A stretch of DNA of 64,000 nt from contig OY735227.1 of NCBI GenBank assembly GCA_963457665.1, positions 39,194,250-39,258,249 of the forward strand. The letters run 5' to 3'. The number at the start of each line of letters is the position of its first letter. The first letter of the stretch is position 1. The position numbers were made by a program, and so were the translations under genes. Source of the DNA: Thysanoteuthis rhombus. Lineage: Eukaryota; Mollusca; Cephalopoda; Oegopsida; Thysanoteuthidae. This document shows, piece by piece, positions 46,690 through 58,309 of the stretch. The notes beneath the pieces are model-generated. The model was not told the DNA's origin. It did not search any database and saw only the letters and a program-made list of their open reading frames with translations.

Positions 46690-47880
46690 GTTGAAGTCGA
46701 AGTCGCTATGGACGAGACAAAGATGGATATTTACTTGAACTAAGCCTCTTATGGCGCAGAGTTAAATTGTTTTTTTTGGGGGGGGGATGATAGTCTTATA
46801 CCGCCAATCTCCCAAACGGAGAGAACGTACCTACTTTGAGAATCACCGTTGTAAATCCCAGCTTTCCTCTAGGCACAACACTGGTTCCTGTGGAAATCCT
46901 AAGCTGACTTCACCATGAATCACGATAGCACTGCAGAAGTCCAGTGATAGTCGAAAAAGCCACCACATGGATTGAAGGGGTTTAGTAACCTAATTCGCAA
47001 TCGGCCATTTCAAGATTTACTATCACAAGCTTGAAACCTTACGGTCGGATATTTTAGCTAATTCCTGCAGAAAGCATGAATTAGGCCTTGGATCCCAATA
47101 AGAGATCACAAGTGTTTTTAGGGGTCTCTTAATTCTATATCACTGTCGTATCTAATACCTAGAGGTCACCCATAGTTAGATGCGATTAGATTGTTCAGTA
47201 TAACATAGTTTTGTATTTTCAAAAATGAATACGTAATAAACATGCCCTGGAGTCCTAGCAGTACTGAGAATTTTGGGGCTATAGCTCTAGCTGTCCTTGA
47301 TTTATGCTGACACATTTGGTGAAATGAAGTAATGATGGTATTAGTATAACATTTACATTGTGAATCGAACCTTCAAATAAAACCTTAAAAAGAACTCATT
47401 GAAACATGGTCCAGTGTCTAATTGGTATTCACTAAAAACTCTATGTGGATATGTTGCGTAATTTCTGAATTAGGCTATCACGAACGGATGAACACTAGGT
47501 GAATTATAGTATGATGATGCCAGGTTATTGACTACTTGATTCAAGTGACAGTGTCTCAAGAAAAATCGATCTGTCAAAATGGACTGATATTTGCCAGGGA
47601 AAATTCAGCATCGATTAGTCCAACCGTAACCGGGAGAATTTTCCAGGGTATGGAAAGTTCCTTAATAAGATCAGTCCCTTGAGGTGTCCAGTCGATACTG
47701 ACCTAACAGGACTCTGTAACTTAAACGAAATGGCTGGAGCCAAGTTTTTCAGAATGAATGCTGCTTCATTGGAAAGAAATTTTTGGTAAGCGAGACGTTC
47801 AGACCATTCAAGCCTATGCGAGTTGATGCAGAGAATGCAATACTCATGCAAAGGTTAGTCAATATTTATATAAAGACGAT
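46690..47880. other. No supported feature
   Basis: Apparently unique sequence with a G run at 46780. No repeat relation was found. Confidence 0.45.
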
Positions 47881-47886
47881 ATTTAT

Positions 47887-47889
<3 letters not shown>

Positions 47890-47962
<73 letters not shown>
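47890..47962. repeat. (TA)n
   Basis: 3' tail side of the left SINE B at 47984. Confidence 0.93.
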
Positions 47963-47964
<2 letters not shown>

Positions 47965-47983
47965 ATGAATACAAATATATATA

Positions 47984-48305
47984 TGATTGTAAATTGAGTT
48001 AAATTATATTGAAATTCTATTTGATTTGATCTCCTGTTATTACACGGGGATATATCATTTGGCCTGGATGACGTAAATAGAATAAGCAATCAAAGAAAAT
48101 TGGGCTCTTGCAGGAACGAAACCTGTCACCAGAAGGGTAGCCACTTCAATTTGGCGTTGTTATAATATTAAGCGAAACGGTGGCAGTCGTCTACTTTTAT
48201 CTTATTGCCTCTTCTATTTATAGTGTCCAGGCCAAATGATACATTCGCCGTGTGATAACGGGAGATGATTCTAAACAAAGTTTCAATATGATACATATAT
48301 ATATT

Positions 48306-48310
<5 letters not shown>
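47984..48310. mobile_element. Two family B SINEs head to head
   Basis: The left arm (47984-48165) is a minus-strand copy with its 3' end toward the TA array at 47890-47962. The right arm (48178-48310) is a plus-strand copy running into the TA array at 48311. Both contain CCAGGCCAAATGATA-ATTC and GGGAGAT-ATT. They form an imperfect inverted repeat flanked by TA on both sides. Confidence 0.75.

Positions 48311-48395
<85 letters not shown>
48311..48395. repeat. (TA)n(CA)n(TA)n
   Basis: 3' tail side of the right SINE B. Confidence 0.92.
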
Positions 48396-48404
<9 letters not shown>

Positions 48405-48477
48405 CATTATACATAGATATGAACTTGCACTATGGGACATTGTGGGATGATTTGGAGGACAGTTGGTATTAAAATAC

Positions 48478-48483
<6 letters not shown>

Positions 48484-48516
<33 letters not shown>

Positions 48517-48518
48517 GG

Positions 48519-48549
<31 letters not shown>

Positions 48550-48619
48550 GGACAGAAAGGATATACAAGTAGATAGATATGAAACAGTGGTGAGAGATCG
48601 ATAGATATGAACAAACTGA

Positions 48620-48667
<48 letters not shown>

Positions 48668-48836
48668 ATATACATATATATTGTGCATGTATAAATAAAC
48701 AGAGATAGATATGAAAATAGTTTGATAAATTGAATGATGCAAAGAGAATGAAAGGATATACAAGTTGATAGATGCGAATCAATAGAAATAAACTAGGAGT
48801 TCGGTAGATATGAACAAACTTAGAATATATATACGT

Positions 48837-48897
<61 letters not shown>
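48484..48897. repeat. Cluster of GA, TA, TG and TA/GA arrays
   Basis: GA-rich 48484-48550, TA/TG 48621-48668 and TA/GA 48828-48897, with GATAGATATGAA and GGATATACAAGT-GATAGAT spacers repeated between them. The whole block looks like duplicated microsatellite DNA. Confidence 0.85.
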
Positions 48898-48899
48898 AT

Positions 48900-50325
48900 T
48901 ATTATGATCGAACTGAAATGAATATAAACTGATTGAAACAGAAAGGAAATGTGGAAAATGTACATTAAACGTTGCACTGAAGCGAAAATGGTGTGAGCAT
49001 ATTTACCTTGAAAATCAGCAAATCACTTCGACACAAACAACGGCTGCTGGCCTTCTTAATATGCTTCCAACTATTCCAGGAACAAAAGTGGCCCAGAAGT
49101 ACAGGTTATTGATTACTGTTATTGAAGAAGTATTTACAAAGCATCATCTAAGCTGATACAAGGTCACAATCGTAAAATATCCATTGAGAATGACGGAATG
49201 AAGCATATGTTAACCTTGAATTGTTAAACCTAGTTTAGTATTATGAAAAGCACCAGGTCAAATGGAAGAAAATGGAGGTAAGACAACTGCACATCAGCCA
49301 AAAAAGCAGTGAACCCGATTGCCTTGAAAATCAGCACATTGATTTATTTTGGACACCAACTGCTGTCGCTGGTAGGGTATCCGCAACTATGTCACCTGCA
49401 AAAGAGACCCCTAAATACAGGGCTACAATTTCTAACTAGGTGCCGAGTAAGTGATCTCGTCTGGGATAAAGCCACAACTATGAGACACCTAGTGAGGATC
49501 GGACTCAGTACCCTACCAATGGCTTGCTAGATTTTCTAGTTCTGTGCTAAATCAAAAGTTACGATTTTTCCCCTTGCTCTCCTGAATTTCTTTTTATACA
49601 GGTCCCATATCGGTGTTCATTATCTCGGACAGTTATAAAGAAGTTATCTGGTTTATGGTTTTGGATAGCGTGTCCGTTCGCAAGGTACCAATTTTGTTAA
49701 ACTTGGTGAATAAAGAATATCATTTAGTATTGAGCACCAGACACGAGATCACCGCACTTCCATTTGGCTCCATGCGAAGTTGACTCACCCAGAGTAATTG
49801 AGGGTCTTTTGATTTGAGTATTTACCTCTTTGCATCTTCAAACCTACAATTTGCCTCCGTTAAAAGGTTACCAGTTTCCTGGTCTTATTTGCAAAGGCTG
49901 TACGAAGTGCTACCCGAAAATTAGTTGAATTTGGCCACGAAAAAAAGATTACTTACACTTAACACTAACACATCTCTCCTGTAGTTGTCCCTGGGTTGCT
50001 GTTTGTACACTAGCTTATAAGAGGTACAGTATACTACTCATACAATATTCGCTTCAGTGTTCAAATTATCCGGATATTTCAAGAGCATATCTTAAACGAT
50101 AGTGATTTTTACTTAAATACCGCAGATTTCAAAGATCTGAATTATTTAATTGAATGAGATTATGCTTTGATTGGAGTGTGAATAAACACCGACATATTAA
50201 GGGTCGCATTCCCTTGTAAGTTAGTCAAATAGTGTCTCTTTCCAACAGCCTCAAAGAATATGGTTAGTTATTTAAAATAGGTAAGATTTAACAAAATATC
50301 GATATTCTGGCTTGAGAAAATCTAT
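48900..50325. other. Possible duplicated segment, otherwise unassigned
   Basis: TACCTTGAAAATCAGCAAATCACTTCGACAC (49003) and TGCCTTGAAAATCAGCACATTGATTTATTTTGGACAC (49319) begin related stretches of about 60 bp (CAAC-GCTG). GAGGATCGGACTC near 49495 is weakly B-box-like in its context. Confidence 0.4.
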
Positions 50326-50329
50326 GGGG

Positions 50330-50672
50330 ACTCTATAGCTGCTATTTGAAAAAAAATTACGGATATGGCTAAAAGTGGTTCAATTGTAAAATAAATTTTA
50401 AAACAAAAAGAAGAAAAAATAATGAACATTTGTAAGTGTATTCTGTTAAATCTTAACCGGAAGGATGTGGTTCAGGGTTTGTGTTGGGGTTACAAATCCT
50501 ACCCCCAACTTACTAATCCAATTTCATATGTACAAACCGTAATTCCATTCCTACCAACAAACCTTACCAAAAAATACATTAAAAGCGTTATTTGAAGATC
50601 GATTAAAATCTAGCCACTTTTAACCATTCAACTTTTTTTCCGTAGTTCAACAGCAGTATCAGCTACAGCGAA
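50330..50672. repeat. Foldback element, family K
   Basis: The left arm 50330-50386 (TATAGCTGCTATTTGAA ... GGCTAAAAGTGGTTCAA) and right arm 50609-50672 are imperfect inverted copies around GG-TAAAAGTGG. Related termini occur at 53562-53678. Confidence 0.55.
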
Positions 50673-51084
50673 TCTATGAATTATCTCCCTTGTCAAAAAA
50701 CAGCATTTTTGCTAAACCTTACTTATTCTAATAAAATTACCAAATTATTTTAAGTGAAACGATTTAAAATGTATTCCACTGGGTACCCCGCTCTCGTAGT
50801 CATATACCAGACTAGGTGTAGCTCTCTGAATAACTATATAAAAAAGGAACTCCGGTTTTAGATTCAGTGGCAGCTTTTCTCAAATCATAAATAGAAATAT
50901 ATTTCCGTCCGCTTTTAAATTTGATAAAGGAATTCAGATAGCAAAACAACATATGATTCATGCCTTCTATAAATATTTATTGTTCAAAGAGGAAAAAAAC
51001 AAACAATAGTTCATCAACTGGAAACTTTTATGTCGCCGGATGCTTTCCGTATTTTTGATACAAGAATAGATTAAATGCAACTTA

Positions 51085-51405
51085 AATGAGAGGTTTTTTG
51101 AGTCACTCAATAGAAACCATAAAGTGATCAATTTCTTTTGGCAGCATGCTGTGTTGGGGGTGATCAATTAACAAATTGGAAAAAGGGATGATTAATGAAT
51201 AAGTTACTTCTACTGCATTTTCTTGGGCAGTGATCACTGAAAAGTCTGAATTTTTCAGAACAAAAGTCCCCGAAAAAAGTCGGGCGCAAATAGAGGAATC
51301 AATCTAACACAAACCTACATTGTTTGATCCATTGTTAAACCCCTAAAAACCTTTTTAGGGGGAAAATTTTTCAAAAGCAAAAAAAAAAAAAATCATTTCC
51401 GAGAT

Positions 51406-51455
<50 letters not shown>

Positions 51456-52085
51456 TATCATCATCATCCTTCCAACGTCCGTCGTTGGACATAGACCTTC
51501 CCCAGGATTCGCCACGCATCTCTATCATGGATGTCGCGGAGCCAGTACTTTCTGAATCTGTCTAGCTCGTTTCTCCATTTAATATTCTGCCAGCCTCAGT
51601 TCCGTATGTGATCTCAGGGGATCAGTGTCGTGAGTCGTGATGTCCATCAGTTGTTTGCCATTCGTGCAACATGGCCAGCCCACTGTCATTTGAGCATTTT
51701 TAATGGATTCTATGGTGTCTTTGACTCTTGTCTTTTCCCGGAGGCACTTTGCTGTCTTGTGGTCTCTCCATGTGACGCCTAGCATAATTTTCTCATGTGC
51801 ACGTTGCATGGTTCTCAATATGCAGATCCGTCTCTTGGTTAGGTTCTATATTTCAGCTCCATAAATGACTATTAGGAAGATGCATTGGTCATACACCCTT
51901 CCGATACATAATAACGAATAAATTTTGAAAATACCAGCCCGGTGGCCTGGAGGCATGATACGTACATACATACATACAGCAAACCAGTCAGTCTGTCAGT
52001 CAGCCAGCCAGACCAGCTTAAAAACTGAAGAAACTTTTCTTTACTGTTTTGATGACAGTTTTGGATAATGGTTTCTGATACAAAA
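51085..52085 (+). repeat. Interspersed repeat family F, split by an RTE insertion
   Basis: The left part 51085-51385 (ACTCAATAGAAACCATAAAGTGATCAA ... GGGGGAAAATTTTTC) and the right part about 51925-52085 (GGCCTGGAGGCATGATACGTAC ... CAGCCAGCCAGACCAG ... GATAATGGTTTCTGAT) join in the same order as the uninterrupted copy at 18.9 kb. The RTE fragment 51408-51905 lies between them. Confidence 0.7.
51408..51905 (-). mobile_element. RTE LINE 3' fragment inserted into a family F repeat
   Basis: An (ATC)n tail at 51408-51463 is followed by the reverse complement of the family end (CAACGTCCGTCGTTGGACATAGACC and so on) up to GCATTGGTCATACACCCTTC. Family F sequence lies on both sides (to about 51385 and from about 51925). 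Confidence 0.87.
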
Positions 52086-52614
52086 AAGGTTATGAATAAA
52101 AATCTGAAATTCTGAGATGGTGGGTCTATTTTTTGTAATGTCAGCACAATACATCAATTTAATTCAAAATCCTTGACCTTAAAATCTTTTGAATTAGTAA
52201 TTGTTTTACAGTAAGGGCTATAAATATTGTGGTTCTTTGTTTCCGACTTCTATAAAGTAGAATATCCAGGGATAAAAATACATCAGATGAATTCATTTTT
52301 GAAACTTCTGCGGAAAACGTGAAATATTCATGTCTATTGTTGAGCTGAATCAATACTGGAAAACGACTTGAATCTCATGCAAGTGAAGAAATGATAGATT
52401 TATTCCTGATTTCATATAAAAGAATTCTCTGCCAATTACTATTATTATACGAATTGCCATCGATAAAATCGCAGGGGATGGGGTCGTGAACAGATCGACT
52501 AATGTGTTCCATCCGTCATGTAAATCATCGTTTCCTGTGTCTTGACGTACATTCAATCTGTAAGGAGATGAAAAACCTGCTTTTGTCAAACTACAAAAAA
52601 AAGGAACGACCCCC

Positions 52615-52616
<2 letters not shown>

Positions 52617-52660
<44 letters not shown>

Positions 52661-52685
52661 GAGGGTTGTTACTTTTTCACACACT

Positions 52686-52752
<67 letters not shown>
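52617..52752. repeat. (TA)n and (CA)n(TA)n
   Basis: TA 52617-52658, then CA/TA 52679-52752. Confidence 0.93.
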
Positions 52753-52754
<2 letters not shown>

Positions 52755-53194
52755 CACTGTTTTCAGTCGTGATCTGAACTTAGATTTCCTGAAAGCTGTC
52801 TTTCCGATTGAGCGAAATGCGAAATTAACAAGTCTTAAATGTCAAGTCTTAACGGATGCACACGGTTTTACTTGATTTTAATAAATGATTACATATTATA
52901 TTTATTCCAAAAATATACTTTTTCATTTATTATATATGCAACAGAAATTGCTACTATTATCTTCAGTTGGAATATGAGTAGGAATAGAGGTTGACCCTGC
53001 AGCTGTCGGGCTTGTTCTATCAATTTTCTTTTAACTCTTGAAAGGGGAGGGGGGGCTTCCGAAATTTTTGTCGTACCTTTCACTTTATTTTTATTCAAAC
53101 CCAAAATGTCTTTAAAAATGGACTAGGAAAAAACAAATCCTGAAACATTTAAATTTTCGAGAATAAACCCGTCAAGATAAGGTCTTTCCGCAAA

Positions 53195-53420
53195 AATCAA
53201 AAAATATTTTCCAAAGGGGTCTTGTGGAATACTGTTGCCAATCTTTGAAACGGTATAGCCTGGAGCACCGGAAAAACACACATACAGACACACACACTCA
53301 CGCACACACACACACACACGCACACACACACACACAACACATCAACACAAAAACACATGCAAAAATAATTTTAAAAAAGATACAACTCTCCCTCATCTTT
53401 GATGGGCATGGTTGCTCCTT
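53195..53420 (+). repeat. Interspersed repeat family G with CA expansion
   Basis: GGGGTCTTGTGGAATACTGTTGCCAATCTTTGAAACGGTATAGCCTGGAGCACCGGAAAAACAC is followed by a CA array (53277-53340) and CTCCCTCATCTTTGATGGGCATGG. The microsatellite grew from the A/C-rich middle of the repeat. Confidence 0.6.
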
Positions 53421-53561
53421 GACACAGTACAGTTTAGTATGGGGGTGGGAAATGAAATAATAATCAGAGATGTATTTTTCGACGTAAATACATTTGAATC
53501 AATAGTAATCCTTACTTATTCGGTCCTAAGATATGATAGCATAAAGATGGTCAAAAGTTTT

Positions 53562-53678
53562 TCCCTCGATGGCTAAAAACGGCTAGAACGTTAGACTACA
53601 CAAAGCACTTCTAGAGATAAAGATAGTGGGGAAATGAAAGTAGTGAAAAATCTAGCCATTTTCAGCGATCAAGGGAGA
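53562..53678. repeat. Foldback element, family K, short copy
   Basis: TCCCTCGATGGCTAAAAACGGCTAGAA and, inverted, AAATCTAGCCATTTTCAGCGATCAAGGGAG form 27-30-bp ends. Confidence 0.58.
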
Positions 53679-53903
53679 TTGATTCTGGCAATTTCAGGGC
53701 ACAAAGACTGAGGGTTACAGAACCCATAGTAAAACTTTTGTTCCTGTTACTTCTCGCTAATCTAAAATCGATTTCATCATCAGCCTAGGTCATAAACTAA
53801 TCCTGATTTAATATTACCCCTGTACAGTTCAGATCACCCTTTTCCCTTCTCCCTGAATTAGTTGATTAGTTAGTGCCCTTACATTGGCTCGGTGGCATTC
53901 ATT

Positions 53904-54290
53904 ATAGCGGGTCTGTTAAGGCCAAGGCTGATTTTGCCGTAATTCTATTGGTTATCGAATTACTCATCATATTACTGCTTCGCAGATGGAACGGCTGAGG
54001 TAGATTAATTTACTGATTCCACTAATTGAAAATGATTTTTGTATCTCAATAAATAATTTCAGTTCCATAGTTTGTAAAAATAAAGTCCCTCAAAAATCAC
54101 CCCATTGCACAATCACATTTTGAAAAATTAAAAGTCAACCGGCATCTTGGGGAATACAATGGAATATCAAAGAATGCCTTCGGATTCACTCACTTTCTTT
54201 CGGTCAATTTGCAAAGCGGTAATATGATAAGTGCGCAAAGTATTTCAGCAGTCAATAGAATTACGGCAAAATCGGTGTTGGCTTGAACAG
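53904..54290. repeat. Inverted repeat overlapping the left end of the 1.4-kb element
   Basis: 53904-53995 and 54207-54290 are reverse-related around GATTTTGCCGTAATTCTATTG. A second, partial copy of the element end therefore lies in opposite orientation just outside it. Confidence 0.6.
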
Positions 54291-55551
54291 ATTCAGGATA
54301 ATGATAAGAACCCACACTGGGTATGTTCCTGATTGGGTTTCGCATATCTCAAGTTCCTCTGTTTCACCTAGTTCTTCCGGGTTTGTAAAATGTGGAATAG
54401 ACCTAAAGGCGACAAGCTCCCAAAACGGCGTCACCATCTTTCTCCTGCTCGCTGAATTACAAAAGGACTGAATTTTCAAATTTACAATTCATTTTACGTC
54501 TATGTAATAAACTCTAAACCTAACCCTTGGTAGGAATTCATGCCTAAATATAAAGTCTCCAATCAATGCGTGGTACCTGCTACGATGTACAAGTGTGAAA
54601 CCTGGAAACTATCCAAAATAAACTCGGATCAGCTCCTGTATTCCTGTTGCTCATTTCTTTGTTCAATTTTTCTGCCATTCTATGACCTTACACTGCTTTA
54701 AAAAAAACAAAAACAAACTAAATTGTGTATTCAATCACAAAAGAACGATGCAAATTTTGATTTTATATTTTGAGGATCATTCTAATACTTCCAAATTTTT
54801 GGAACTGCTGACCAGACAAGGAAAGTTGCATGGGACTGAACACTCGATAGTGTAAAGGAGATAGTTTCGGAAAATACAACATGTAGAAGAGCTTTCTTCC
54901 AATCTCATGATCATATACTGTGTCAAATTTACAACTTGAGTAAGGTATTGTTTGGCCCCGAAACAACTGACATCGATGTCCAGTAAAATCAGTTTTCTGC
55001 TCCAATGCGTCATTCAAAGGAGTCAATTGCTCACTGCACAGTACCATTTTTTCAGGTTCCAGGAATTTGCAAAATGAAATTATTTTCGAATCAAAGCCAA
55101 ACGCAGAGAATTAATTATCTCTCAATCGAATCTCTTTAGATCAGATATTGAAGGCTATCTGGGATTTAGACACGAGTTTTTTTTTATTTTTGAATCTCAT
55201 GATAAATCAACGTTTCGTTACTAATGATAATTTTATTAAAAAATGACTTTTGTCCATATGAAAAAAGAAAAAGAAGAAATAGCTTTCGTATAGACCTAAA
55301 GGCGACAAGCTCCCGAAACGGCGTCACTATCTTTCCCTTGCCCGCTGAACTACGAAAGGACTGAATTTTTATACTTACAATTCATTTTACGTCTATATAA
55401 TAAACTCTAAACCTAAACCTTGGTTGGAATTCATGCTTAAATATAGAGTCTCCAATCAATGCATGGTACCTGCTACGTAATTACCTGAAAGAAAGTGAGT
55501 GAATCTGAATGCATTCTTTGATATTCCATTGTATTCCCCAAGACGCCGGTT
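54137..55551. mobile_element. 1.4-kb element with about 68-bp inverted termini and an internal direct repeat
   Basis: Termini 54137-54204 and 55484-55551 are inverted copies (AACCGGC-TCTTGGGGAATACAATGGAATATCAAAGAATGC). Inside are two 187-bp direct repeats, 54398-54584 and 55291-55477, about 90% identical by eye. No transposase frame was found, so it is non-autonomous or a chance pairing of two copies of a smaller repeat. Confidence 0.62.
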
Positions 55552-55554
55552 AAT

Positions 55555-57445
55555 GAAGAACTCGTTTACGGAATCCGGGTTTGAACTTGGTTTGTCAATT
55601 CGATTCTCTACGTTATCAACCGTTAGGCCATCTGCATTCCCCTCCTGGTGAATGAAGACGAATATAATTGCTGTTCTTTAGTGTTTTACCTATGATAAGC
55701 GTGGCGTTGTAGAGGCCTCGGTAGTGTTGGTAGCGGAGATGTGAAGCATGCTGTGTTGGGAGAAGTGCATCGAGGTAGTTTTTGATATAAAAATCCTGCT
55801 CGATTCTGACTTGATAATTACTGGAAGGTAACAATAAAAACAATCGCTTCGATCTGCATTCGAATCGATAAAGTCTAATACAAGAAAAAAAAAAATGGAG
55901 AAATATCGGATGAACTAATTCTTTTTCAAACTATCGATCGTTTCTTTCCAGTGGATTCGAGAATTCGTGCTGTTGAAGGGAGAAAAAAAACCAAGAATGA
56001 AAAAAAAAAACTAATTTAATATGGATAGAAGGAAATAAAAGAGGAAGTAGAGGGTTCACGGAGAGAGCATACCCCTGCCAACCCCTTCTAAGTTCTACAC
56101 TTCCATAATGATGACGTCACTGTAATGAAGCCATTACTGTGTTATCACATCCGAAAAGGAAAAAAGAATCACAAATTTTCTATCACCTGCTCCTTTGTTG
56201 ATGACAAAAGCTAATCGAAATTCTTTGAGAACTTTTGGGATATCGTGTAGACAGACAGACAAAAATCATTCCAGACAGACATGGAGGACTACATAATGTC
56301 TTTCCAACTCTTCACAGACGAAAACATGAGGCAATTATTCGATGGTATATCAATTTTATTCTGACAGATAAAGCTCTTGAAAACAGTCCTTGCGTAAATA
56401 TATTCCATTAAAAATCTGGGATGAACCCTGTCTTTCAGGGACGACGCCTGAATTAGTGTAATATATCCAGTGGCAAGACCTAAGACGCATCATTCCTTAA
56501 GTGATCAAAGGATGAAATGACAAGTCTCATATTCAGTAACGCAGTGCAATTAAATGCAGACGGGGGTATGTTGTAGAATAACATGACCAACTAAGCACAT
56601 GTTACCATGCACTGATGTAGATTTTACTAAAGAAATATAAATGTGTGTTCGTGCATAAGTTCTTTTCCCTATCTGTAGAGCAGGGTGCACTTCAGACAAC
56701 ACTGTAGGAAGTGGTCCGACGATCTGAAAAGAGACAACATTGGTTTTCTCAAATGATTTGAAATTAAGAAACCTTGTTCCTTGTTCACCGTTTTTTTCTA
56801 TCACCATACTAAGTCAAATAACCTGAGAAAAACAAGAACTATCAACCACATAATAGCCAGCTCTTTCATAGAGCTCTTCTTTCATCCTTAATATTTCCGG
56901 GCAATTTTCAATGACTTACAGTGGATATCTTTTTCGGCCTATGTCAGGGATATGTTGCCTCTGTGCGGTGTATAGAAGTCGCTTGGTACAGTTACCTGTT
57001 TTCTCTCTTATTTTATCCGGGACCTGTAAAGAGAGCTAAGTATAAAAGCTTCGTGTTGGTTGTGTCGACGGATGAGGAGAAACGAGAAGAATTTTGATGA
57101 GATCAACTGGAGAAAACTGGAGAATGTACCCCTTTGTTGACCTCTGTTGCAGGCAGGAAGCATTATAAGAATTCGTGGTGATTCCAATCGCCCCAGTTGA
57201 CCCATGATAATTTGGCTTTTGACAGCTCTTCAGATTTCACCCATTCTCTCGTTAAGACGACAAACGCAGAATTTCAATACAGTGACTCAGTTGAAATTTG
57301 GTGTTTAGATCACAAAGGAGGGAGAGAGATAGAAGGAAAATTACTAACCTGTATTAAAAGGCCACCAAATAAAATACTCACCAATTTTGTTTACAGAGAT
57401 GAGTTCCACCCAGATTAGGTACTACAAAATTGTTGTCTTGAGCCA
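55555..57445. other. Unassigned DNA with a weak tRNA-like segment
   Basis: The minus strand at 55650-55565 reads ATGGCCTAACGGTTGATAACG and CAAGTTCAAACCCGG, weak A- and B-box-like sequences. 56205-56290 has GAGAACTTTTGGGATATCGTGTAGACAGACAGAC, similar to 42185-42225. Confidence 0.4.
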
Positions 57446-57447
57446 AA

Positions 57448-57512
57448 ACGCACACACACGCACACACACGCACACACACACACACATACATACATACATA
57501 CATACTTACATA
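57448..57512. repeat. (CA)n with a (CATA)n end
   Basis: CACACGCACAC pattern followed by ACATACATACAT. Confidence 0.9.
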
Positions 57513-57726
57513 TTTATATGCACCTACTGGAAAACGATGGGTAATAATAACCTTGTCTTGCAGACTGATTCCCCAGTGAAGCGGGTGTGACTGTCATTGG
57601 GTGCCTCCATACTGTCACCGTGTGCCAGACCATATATCATTAAATAAACCCAACGAGGGAAATAGTACGAAGTTATGTTGAGCTGAGCAAATATCCATTT
57701 ATCTGCTAGTTTGCATTTGATGAAAG

Positions 57727-57727
<1 letters not shown>

Positions 57728-57796
<69 letters not shown>
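57728..57796. repeat. (TA)n
   Basis: Tail side of the minus-strand SINE B at 57810. Confidence 0.93.
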
Positions 57797-57799
<3 letters not shown>

Positions 57800-57809
57800 G
57801 TAAAAAAAT

Positions 57810-58172
57810 GGACATATTTGGTCTGGCAGAATGAATTATAAATTGTGTTATATTATATAGAAACTTATTTGAAATGATCTCCCATCTTTACTCAGTTATC
57901 ATATCACTCACCTTAGACGACGTAAGTAGAATAAACAACTAAAGAAAATGGGGTCGTCACATGAACCTGCCGCTAATAGGGTAGCCATTTCAACGTAGTG
58001 ATGCTCTTACCATTGGGCTAAATAGCCTTTGGCTGCCATATCGTTGGCAGGTTTGACTCCTGCAGCAGCCCCATTTTCTTCAATTGTTCATCCTACTTAC
58101 GTTGTCCAAGGCAAGTGAAATATAAACCTTGTGACGACGGGAGATCATCTCAAATAAGATTCTCTATATGTA
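57810..58172. mobile_element. Two family B SINEs head to head
   Basis: The minus-strand arm (58040-57810) has TTTAGCCCAATGGTAAGAGC and GCAGGTTCATGTGAC as A- and B-box-like segments. It ends with TTCATTCTGCCAGACCAAATATGTCC beside the TA array at 57728-57796. The plus-strand arm (about 58040-58172) carries GCAGGTTTGACTCCTGCAGCAGC, then the same body, and ends at the TA/GA array. This is the best preserved example of the inverted pair. Confidence 0.78.
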
Positions 58173-58174
58173 CC

Positions 58175-58247
<73 letters not shown>

Positions 58248-58257
58248 AGAGAGAGAG

Positions 58258-58306
<49 letters not shown>
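58173..58306. repeat. (TA)n(GA)n
   Basis: Tail side of the plus-strand SINE B. The GA part has two GAATGAGA interruptions. Confidence 0.93.
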
Positions 58307-58309
<3 letters not shown>

